From the NCBI GenBank assembly GCA_024279575.1, contig JAJRRJ010000137.1, positions 1 to 20,678 on the forward strand: 20,678 bases of DNA, written 5' to 3'. The notes beneath the pieces are model-generated. The model did no database searches and was not told the DNA's origin. It saw nothing but the letters and a program-made list of their open reading frames with translations. This document shows positions 15,080 to 20,678 of the stretch, one piece after another (positions within the stretch are counted from its first letter, which is position 1; the number at the start of each line of letters is the position of its first letter). Source of the stretch: Alphaproteobacteria bacterium (lineage in GTDB: Bacteria > Pseudomonadota > Alphaproteobacteria > Rhizobiales > Devosiaceae). The translations under genes and the position numbers were made by a program.

Positions 15080-15532
15080 TTATTCCCAGCGAAGCTTTGT
15101 TGTGTCGTCTTGAATTTTGGCATCGACCCAGTTTTCACCCGTGGGTGAAGTTTCTTTTTTCCAGAATGGGGCGTCGGTCTTCAGGAAGTCCATGATAAAC
15201 TGCGCGCCCTCAAAGGCGGCATTTCTATGGGGGGCCAGCGTCATCACCTGCACGATGGGTTCATTGGGCAGCATTTTACCATAACGATGGATGACGGTGG
15301 CTTTGAGCAGACCAAATCGGGCAATGGCTCTATTGGCGAACTCTTCGAGTTGGGCCTGAGCCACGGGGGGATAATGTTCAAGGGTCAGGCTGGTGATTGG
15401 GTTTGTCGGGTCTGAACGCACCAGACCGGTAAAAGTGACGGCGGCCCCGGCCTTTGTGTGGGCTGTCAGGAATGCATTTGTTTCGGCGCCAGGATCAAAA
15501 ATATCACTTTGCAGTCGAACGGTTATGCTCAT
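15080..15532 (-). CDS. moaE: Molybdopterin synthase catalytic subunit
   Basis: MoaE with MoaD forms molybdopterin synthase, which inserts two sulfurs into cyclic pyranopterin monophosphate during molybdenum cofactor synthesis. The 150-residue protein has the family motifs FTGLVR at 34-39, IHRYGKM at 81-87, LAPHRNAAF at 99-107, and the catalytic stretch FLKTDAPFWKKE at 116-127, with K118 and K125/K126. Its ATG lies 1 nt after the moaD stop. It is the last gene of the SDR-uvrC-pgsA-moaD-moaE run. Length and residues are normal. Confidence 0.95.
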   Translation of the reverse strand: MSITVRLQSDIFDPGAETNAFLTAHTKAGAAVTFTGLVRSDPTNPITSLTLEHYPPVAQAQLEEFANRAIARFGLLKATVIHRYGKMLPNEPIVQVMTLAPHRNAAFEGAQFIMDFLKTDAPFWKKETSPTGENWVDAKIQDDTTKLRWE

Positions 15533-15533
15533 T

Positions 15534-15785
15534 TCAGCCGCCGGTCATCGGGGGAAAAAAGGCAATGGTTTTTGCGTTTTTAATGGGTGTATCATGCTCG
15601 ACGATTGTTTCATCCAGAGCGGTTTTAATCAGGTCACGTTTTTCAAAGGCCAGTGCAATTGCTTCGTCTTTTGTCGCTAGCCAGTCCATCAGTTCAGCAA
15701 TTGTTTTTACCGAAGCGGGGGGGAAAACTGTTTCTTCGCCCCGGTTGAGACGTTCACGCAGCCATGCAAAATAGAGAATTTTCAT
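15534..15785 (-). CDS. moaD: Molybdopterin synthase sulfur carrier subunit
   Basis: This small ubiquitin-like protein carries sulfur as a C-terminal thiocarboxylate for molybdopterin synthase. The 83-residue product starts MKILYFAWLRERL and ends FFPPMTGG, with the diglycine needed for adenylation and thiocarboxylation. The frame stays open upstream inside pgsA, but the ATG at 15785 overlaps the pgsA stop (ATGA) and gives the standard length. The partner moaE follows after 1 nt. Confidence 0.94.
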   Translation of the reverse strand: MKILYFAWLRERLNRGEETVFPPASVKTIAELMDWLATKDEAIALAFEKRDLIKTALDETIVEHDTPIKNAKTIAFFPPMTGG

Positions 15786-16330
15786 TTTTTTGCCTCTTTG
15801 AGATGAGGCCATGCACCGGCAAAATACTGGTATCCTGAAATCAAAGTCAGGAGGGCCGCCAACCACAACAATATCTGGGAGGGGTAAAACAAAACAGGCA
15901 CAAGCGGGGCAAGGATAATCAACCCCAGCGCAACCAGTTGCACTGTGGTTTTGTATTTGGCAACCGTTGTTACATGCACCGTGATTTGTTCTGCTCCAAG
16001 AAATTCGCGCAAGCCTGATACGGCAATTTCACGGACCATAATAATCAGAGCAGCCCAGATAGCAAAACTGTTAAAACTGCCCTCATAGGCAAAGGTGACA
16101 ATGATCGCGCCAACCAGCAGCTTGTCGGCAATGGGGTCCAGCATGCGCCCGAGGGGTGATATGAGTTGAAGTTTTCTGGCCAGATAACCATCAAGAAAAT
16201 CTGTTATTGCAGCAAGTGCGAACAATGCGAAGGCCAGCCAGCGGGCACTGTCGTTTTGTAAGAAAAGCAGAGCGCAGATTACAGGGATAAGCAAAATTCG
16301 TAATAATGTCAGGATATTGGGCAGGGACAT
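15782..16330 (-). CDS. pgsA: CDP-diacylglycerol--glycerol-3-phosphate 3-phosphatidyltransferase
   Basis: This inner-membrane enzyme makes phosphatidylglycerol phosphate, committing CDP-diacylglycerol to phosphatidylglycerol, which is also the lipid donor for Lgt. The 182-residue protein has the CDP-alcohol phosphotransferase signature from D43 on: DFLDGYLAR, then SPLGRMLDPIADK, which matches D-x2-DG-x2-AR-x8-G-x3-D-x3-D. Several membrane helices surround it. It lies 100 nt downstream of uvrC and overlaps moaD. The uvrC-pgsA-moaD-moaE order is common in alphaproteobacteria. Confidence 0.95.
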   Translation of the reverse strand: MSLPNILTLLRILLIPVICALLFLQNDSARWLAFALFALAAITDFLDGYLARKLQLISPLGRMLDPIADKLLVGAIIVTFAYEGSFNSFAIWAALIIMVREIAVSGLREFLGAEQITVHVTTVAKYKTTVQLVALGLIILAPLVPVLFYPSQILLWLAALLTLISGYQYFAGAWPHLKEAKK

Positions 16331-16430
16331 TTAATTCTCACGGCTAAGGGGAAGTGTGGTGGTTTGTTGAGGTTTAGACTAAAGGGTCAGGCCAAGGCAT
16401 GGCAACAGGATTTTAACCTGCTTAAACGGT

Positions 16431-18335
16431 TTAGTCATTGTGATTAAAGTGACCATAAATAACCTGAGCCAGTGCGCGCGAAATGCCGGGTACTTCGGCA
16501 ATGTCGTTTAGGGCGGCGCGGGATACAGCTTTGGCTGAACCAAATTGGTTGAGTAAAGCGCGTTTGCGCCCCGCCCCAATGCCCGAAATTTCGTCCAACG
16601 GATTTTTGACAAAGCTCTCTTGGCGGCGTGCGCGGTGGGTGCCAATGGCAAATCGGTGGGCTTCGTCGCGCAGACGTTGCAAATAATAAAGCACCGGATC
16701 GCGGGCTGGCAGCATGAACGGTTTTTTTCCCCTTATGTGAAAGGTTTCACGTCCAGCATCACGTTCCTCCCCCTTGGCAATACCAATCAGGGTGATAGCG
16801 CGCGGCAATTTGAGTTGCTTGAGAACATCACGCACGGCGGACAGCTGACCCTTGCCCCCGTCAATCAGCAAAAGGTCCGGCCAGTCGGGCAGGGCGTCTG
16901 CGTCTTCAATATCAGGGTTATCTGAAGGAACTTCCCCGTCTGGATTTTCCTTTAACAGCCGAGAAAAACGGCGGGTCAAAACCTCTCCCATCATACCAAA
17001 GTCATCGCCGGGGGTGAGGTCTTCACTTTTGATGTTGAAGGTGCGGTAATGTTTTTTTGACAGGCCTTCAGGCCCCGCAACGATCATGGCGCCGACAGCG
17101 TTGGTGCCAGAGGTGTGGGAGTTGTCATAGACCTCTATGCGTCTTGGGGTGTAATCCAGATCAAAGGTTTGTTTGACGCTAAGTAATAGTTTTTTCTGGG
17201 TAGCGGTTTCGGCCAATTGCCGGCCAAGGGCCTCGCGGGCGTTGACCAGGGCGTGGTTTACAAGATCGCGTTTTTCGCCACGTTGGGGCACCAGAATTTT
17301 CACTTGGTAGTCCGCGCGTTCGCTCAATGCCTGCTCAATAAGTTCAGTTTCTTCAAAATCATGTGAAACCAGGATTTTTTTTGGAGGCACACGGTTTTCA
17401 TAAAACTGCATCAAAAAGGGTGACAACACTTCGGCTTCAGACAAACTATTGTCGGCGCGGGGGTAAAACGCATAATTCCCCCAGTTCTGGTAGGCGCGGA
17501 AAAAGAAAACCTGAACACAAAATTGGCCGGCCTGCTGGTGGATGGCAAATATGTCCGCCTCTTTGACATTTTGAGCCGAGACATCACCCTGGCCTTGAAT
17601 CAGGGCCAGTGCGCTCAGGCGATCGCGTAGTATTGCGGCTTGTTCAAAATCTTCCTTTTCAGCCGCTTCATGCATTTTTTCGGACAGGTCTTTAGAAACG
17701 TTTTTGGTGCGCCCGGCTAGAAATCCGCGTGCGCCTTCTACAAGTTTGAGATAATTTTGTGGGGTGATTTGATTGGTACAGGGTGCCGCGCAGCGTTTGA
17801 TCTGATGTTGCAGGCATGGGCGGGAGCGCGAGGCAAAATAGCTGTCAGAACAATTGCGCAGGAGAAATGCTTTTTGCAAGGCGGCAAGTGTGCGTTCAAC
17901 CGCGGTTGCTGAGGCAAAAGGACCGAAATAGTGCCCTTTTACGCGGCGGCTTCCGCGATGTTTTGTAAGCTGGGGGGAAGCGTGTTCGGTGGCAATCAGA
18001 ATGTAGGGGAAAGTTTTGTCATCGCGTAAAAGCACATTGTAGCGCGGTTTAAGGCGCTTGATCATATTGGCTTCGAGCAGCAGGGCTTCAGCTTCGGTTT
18101 GGGTGCGCACGAATTCCATATCAGCGGTTGCGCTGATCATGCGGCAGGTGCGTACAGGATTGCCCTCAAACCGGGTATAGTTGGCGACACGGGATTTAAG
18201 GGAGCGTGCTTTGCCCACATAAATGACCTGGCCATTACTATCCAGCATGCGATAAACGCCGGGTGCGCGGGGCAGATTGCGCACAAACGATTGAATCAGT
18301 TCGGGGCCGGTTTTGCAGTCGGGGTTTTTACTCAT
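16431..18335 (-). CDS. uvrC: Excinuclease ABC subunit C
   Basis: UvrC makes both incisions in nucleotide excision repair, after UvrB loads at the lesion. The 634-residue protein is complete. The GIY-YIG nuclease domain is at about 23-100 (GVY at 26-28, YVG at 39-41, R44). Cysteines C162, C174, C182 and C186 match those reported to hold an iron-sulfur cluster. A UVR domain lies at about 213-245. The RNase H-like second nuclease has D404 (VYDNSH), D492 (IDGGKGQ) and H560 (RDEAHRFA). Helix-hairpin-helix motifs fill about 578-632. Its ATG overlaps the SDR stop by 4 nt, so it is translationally coupled to it. Confidence 0.97.
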   Translation of the reverse strand: MSKNPDCKTGPELIQSFVRNLPRAPGVYRMLDSNGQVIYVGKARSLKSRVANYTRFEGNPVRTCRMISATADMEFVRTQTEAEALLLEANMIKRLKPRYNVLLRDDKTFPYILIATEHASPQLTKHRGSRRVKGHYFGPFASATAVERTLAALQKAFLLRNCSDSYFASRSRPCLQHQIKRCAAPCTNQITPQNYLKLVEGARGFLAGRTKNVSKDLSEKMHEAAEKEDFEQAAILRDRLSALALIQGQGDVSAQNVKEADIFAIHQQAGQFCVQVFFFRAYQNWGNYAFYPRADNSLSEAEVLSPFLMQFYENRVPPKKILVSHDFEETELIEQALSERADYQVKILVPQRGEKRDLVNHALVNAREALGRQLAETATQKKLLLSVKQTFDLDYTPRRIEVYDNSHTSGTNAVGAMIVAGPEGLSKKHYRTFNIKSEDLTPGDDFGMMGEVLTRRFSRLLKENPDGEVPSDNPDIEDADALPDWPDLLLIDGGKGQLSAVRDVLKQLKLPRAITLIGIAKGEERDAGRETFHIRGKKPFMLPARDPVLYYLQRLRDEAHRFAIGTHRARRQESFVKNPLDEISGIGAGRKRALLNQFGSAKAVSRAALNDIAEVPGISRALAQVIYGHFNHND

Positions 18336-19090
18336 TTGGTTTCAGGGGTATTTGGGTTTTCCCCTCGCCATTCTAAATGTTCCCCCCCATCCAATGTTAT
18401 CATTTGTCCTGTCATTGATGGGGTGTTGACTAAAAAAATTACAGCCTTGGCAATGTCCTGGGGGTTGGCGGCAAGACCAAGGGGAAGGCGTTGGCGGGCG
18501 CGTTCAAATTGCTCCTGGCTCTGGCGGGCGTGTGGCAGGGTGGGGCCGGGGCCGATTGCGTTGACGCGAATGTGGGGCGCAAAGGATTGGGCCAGGGTTT
18601 TTGTTGCCGTCCACAGTACAGATTTTGAGAGGGTGTAGGAAAAATATCCGGGGTGATTTCTCAGGACACGCTCATCAATTATATTGATAATGTTTCCAGA
18701 TTTCCCTTCCGGTAGTTGCCGGGCAAAATCCCGGGAAAGGAACATGGGGGCTTTAGCGTGAATATTGAAGTGTGCGTCCCATAGTTCTTCGTTCAGAGTG
18801 AGGGCGGAATCAAACTCATATATGGAGGCGTTATTGATCAGTAGGTCGATGGGACCAAAACACTCAATTGCCGTTTTGAATAATGTCCGGCGCTGTTCGT
18901 CTCGGGCAAGATTTGCCTGTACTGTTGCCGCGTTTCCTCCATTTTTACGAATTTTGTTGCACAGGTTTTCAGCATCGGCAAGTGAGTTGTGACAGTGCAC
19001 AATGATGCTGTACCCGTGTGTAGAAAGCGATTTAGCCAGTGTTGCGCCAATGCGATTTGCGGCACCGGTAATAAGGGCTGTTTTTGTCAT
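18332..19090 (-). CDS. SDR-family oxidoreductase, pteridine reductase-like
   Basis: The 252-residue protein is a classical short-chain dehydrogenase: cofactor loop TGAANRIG at 8-15, LINNASIYE at 84-92, and active site Y152-x3-K156 in SYTLSK. The stretch IIDERV with D139, followed by HPGYFSYTLSK and AIGPGPTLP, is the pattern of PTR1/FolM-type pteridine reductases, in which an Asp replaces the usual catalytic Ser. It may therefore reduce dihydropterins or dihydrofolate with NADPH, and a link to the neighbouring molybdopterin genes is tempting. The substrate is not shown by sequence. It has no clear Shine-Dalgarno and lies just downstream of the antiporter gene. Confidence 0.87.
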   Translation of the reverse strand: MTKTALITGAANRIGATLAKSLSTHGYSIIVHCHNSLADAENLCNKIRKNGGNAATVQANLARDEQRRTLFKTAIECFGPIDLLINNASIYEFDSALTLNEELWDAHFNIHAKAPMFLSRDFARQLPEGKSGNIINIIDERVLRNHPGYFSYTLSKSVLWTATKTLAQSFAPHIRVNAIGPGPTLPHARQSQEQFERARQRLPLGLAANPQDIAKAVIFLVNTPSMTGQMITLDGGEHLEWRGENPNTPETK

Positions 19091-20072
19091 TGAACGAATA
19101 TAGCGTGTTCTGTTGATCTAGGCGAACATTATCCCGTGAGAGAAACAAACAAATAGGTGGCATAGGCAATAGTGAGGGTCGCACCAAAATTTTTCCGATG
19201 GGGCGTCGAATAAATGCAAACAACATGACAATGCCGGAACAGGCCAGTAAAATCCATACATCAAACTGAAGCAGACCGGTTGAAACCGGCAAAGGAATAA
19301 TAACTGCGGTAAGTCCCAGAATACCCAGCAGATTGAAAATGTTGGAGCCAATGACGTTGCCAATGGCAACTCCTGCTTCACGGCGGAACGCTGCGGCGAG
19401 CGTTGCAGCGATTTCTGGCAGTGTGGTGCCAAAAGCTACAATGGTTGTGCCAATAACAGTTTCGCCGATACCCCAGAGAACGGCCAGATCAAGGGCACTG
19501 TCAACAATCAGTTTGGCGCCAATTCCAAGTCCGACAAATCCAAATGCCAAATAGGCAATATCTTTGATTACTGATCCATCGGGGGCTAAATCGTTAAAAT
19601 CTGCACCGTCAAGTTTTTCTTTGCGCGCCTTGGAAGCCATCGCAATTGAATAGGCCAGATACAGGACCAACATCGCCAGAAGCATAAAGCCATCCAGCGT
19701 GGAAATCATCCCGTCCATCGAAAGAATGTAAAATCCCAAGGAAATGAAAACCATGAAGGCTGCCGAACGTCGCATGCCAAGGCTGGTGAAATATAGTGGG
19801 GCAATCAAAGCTGGCAAGCCAAGAACAACCAGTGAATTTGCAATGTTTGAGCCGACTGCGTTGCCGACCGAGAGGCCCGGCGCACCTTCAAATGCGGCTT
19901 GGAGTGAAACAAAAAGCTCGGGGGCGGATGTCCCCATGGAAATTATGGTCAGGCCAATAATAAGCGGGGGAACATGAAAACGGGTTGCAATGGTAACCGC
20001 ACCACGAACAAGTGCGTCTCCTGCAAGGGTTAACAACACCAATCCGGCGATAAACAATAGATATGGGGCCAT
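19032..20072 (-). CDS. CaCA-family Ca2+/cation antiporter with C-terminal frameshift
   Basis: This inner-membrane antiporter of the YrbG/CaCA family has two inverted alpha repeats: GTSAPE (47-52) with GNAVGSN (70-76), and GTTLPE (215-220) with GNVIGSN (238-244). These acidic residues bind the cation. The start at 20072 has AAGGA 6 nt upstream. The frame as written gives 346 residues, but after GKI at about 293-295 the sequence becomes un-membrane-like and overlaps the SDR gene by 59 nt. In the next frame the expected last helix appears (GATLTIAYATYLFVSLTG), then a stop at 19129. One lost base in the A4/T5 run at 19186-19194 explains this. Restored length is 314, normal for the family. Cation specificity is not determined. 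Confidence 0.88.
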   Translation of the reverse strand: MAPYLLFIAGLVLLTLAGDALVRGAVTIATRFHVPPLIIGLTIISMGTSAPELFVSLQAAFEGAPGLSVGNAVGSNIANSLVVLGLPALIAPLYFTSLGMRRSAAFMVFISLGFYILSMDGMISTLDGFMLLAMLVLYLAYSIAMASKARKEKLDGADFNDLAPDGSVIKDIAYLAFGFVGLGIGAKLIVDSALDLAVLWGIGETVIGTTIVAFGTTLPEIAATLAAAFRREAGVAIGNVIGSNIFNLLGILGLTAVIIPLPVSTGLLQFDVWILLACSGIVMLFAFIRRPIGKILVRPSLLPMPPICLFLSRDNVRLDQQNTLYSFNDKNSPYYRCRKSHWRNTG

Positions 20073-20180
20073 GGGGGTTCCTTGCTGTTGGGAGCCTATT
20101 TGGGGATTTTTGCCGAAAAAATCAAGATAATAAATCACGAAAGAGTGTTGAGTTCTGGCAGTCAAATTTGCCAAACAGAC

Positions 20181-20208
20181 TTAACAGGGGGCGTTTAATA
20201 TTTATAGT
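20181..20208 (+). promoter_or_regulatory. Candidate promoter giving a near-leaderless transcript
   Basis: TTAACA (20181-20186) and TATAGT (20203-20208) are 16 nt apart. Transcription would begin about 20214-20216, only a few bases before the ATG at 20219, which has no Shine-Dalgarno. It is predicted by eye. Confidence 0.33.
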
Positions 20209-20218
20209 TACATCTATA

Positions 20219-20678
20219 ATGATGACCACAACGCATATATTGATTGGGGCGGCGCTTTCCTCGCGTCCCCGTTTCCAGCCCTACCAGATTGTTCTGGCCT
20301 GGTTTGGTGGTTTTGTACCGGACCTTTCGATTTTTATCATGGTGGGGTATTCGCGGTTTGTGGAAGTTGGGCCGGCGGGTTTGTGGCGGGAACCTGAGGG
20401 ATTGTATTGGCAGCAACCCTGGCAATTTTTCTCTGCCGTATCCAATTCTTTCCCCATGTGGATATTTTTGTGTGCGTTGGCTCTTTTTTTGTTTCGAAGG
20501 GTGGCAGCGTTGAAAACACTCGGTTTGGCACTGCTGATATTCAGCACTGCTGCACTGTCCCACATCACGGTGGATTTTTTTACCCATGCCCGTGATGCCC
20601 ATGTGCAATTCTGGCCATTTAGCGAATGGCGGTTTCATTCGCCAATTTCCTATTACGACCCTGAATTTTATGGGCGGA
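20219..20678 (+). CDS. YdjM/DUF457-like membrane protein, 5' part only
   Basis: The gene runs off the end of the window, leaving 153 residues. The N-terminus THILIGAALSSRPRF and the following FVPDLSIFIMVG match membrane-bound putative metal-dependent hydrolases of the YdjM/DUF457 type, which have early His and Asp residues. Later residues LSHITVDFFTHARDAH and FWPFSEWRFHSPISYYDP fit the family, with several conserved histidines and aspartates that could bind metal. At least three hydrophobic segments are visible. The adjacent ATGs at 20219 and 20222 are equally possible. It is divergent from the antiporter gene across 146 nt. The family is probable; no biochemical function is established. Confidence 0.72.
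   Translation, partial: MMTTTHILIGAALSSRPRFQPYQIVLAWFGGFVPDLSIFIMVGYSRFVEVGPAGLWREPEGLYWQQPWQFFSAVSNSFPMWIFLCALALFLFRRVAALKTLGLALLIFSTAALSHITVDFFTHARDAHVQFWPFSEWRFHSPISYYDPEFYGR

Noticed and set aside
20195..20638. Open frame of 147 codons opposite the YdjM-like gene
   Set aside because: It has a lysine/proline/arginine-rich composition typical of an antisense shadow of a hydrophobic protein. The plus-strand frame has clear family motifs.
1..20678. Search for tRNA, rRNA, CRISPR arrays, insertion sequences, phage or defence genes
   Set aside because: No repeat arrays, terminal inverted repeats with transposase motifs, or RNA-gene signatures were seen on either strand. Content is housekeeping throughout.

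Overview
The window looks like ordinary chromosomal DNA of an alphaproteobacterium, most like the Rhodospirillales and related orders. This rests on gene content and order: a petABC operon followed by apt, the long CTC form of L25 next to pth and ychF, an lgt-midA-pgeF cluster, ubiK/ybjN/proC, a marR gene divergent from ilvE, and an SDR-uvrC-pgsA-moaD-moaE run. Base composition is mid-range and even throughout. I see no insertion sequence, phage gene, tRNA, rRNA or CRISPR array. No stretch over 300 bases lacks a gene. The taxon is an inference from synteny.

Layout. 59-2711 (+): the cytochrome bc1 complex (Rieske protein, cytochrome b, cytochrome c1), closed by a strong terminator. 2923-3456 (+): adenine phosphoribosyltransferase. 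7139-3500 (-): rplY (L25), pth, ychF and two coupled MaoC-fold hydratase genes. 7325-7489 (+): an unrecognised 54-residue membrane protein. 8429-7497 (-): prs. 11211-8544 (-): lgt followed by one continuous frame that joins a MidA-type methyltransferase to a PgeF-type domain. 11336-13492 (+): ubiK, a frameshifted ybjN, proC, and a CsaA-like tRNA-binding protein. 14046-13507 (-) and 14164-15045 (+): a MarR regulator divergent from ilvE. 20072-15080 (-): a Ca2+/H+- or Na+/Ca2+-type antiporter with a C-terminal frameshift, a pteridine-reductase-like SDR, uvrC, pgsA, moaD and moaE. 20219 to the end (+): the start of a membrane-bound YdjM/DUF457-like protein that runs out of the window.

How the genes fit together. 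The window is dominated by housekeeping work: respiration (bc1, UbiK), translation quality control (L25, Pth, YchF), nucleotide precursors (Apt, Prs), envelope assembly (Lgt, PgsA, PgeF), amino acid synthesis (ProC, IlvE), DNA repair (UvrC) and molybdopterin synthesis (MoaD, MoaE). Several neighbours are coupled by ATGA overlaps or gaps of 1-4 nt.

I did not find a convincing new multi-gene system. The points most worth a second look are the MidA-PgeF fusion, two single-base losses in homopolymer runs (ybjN and the antiporter gene), a cluster of TTGAC-type palindromes between ychF and maoC, a hairpin between rplY and pth, and the compact divergent marR/ilvE control region.
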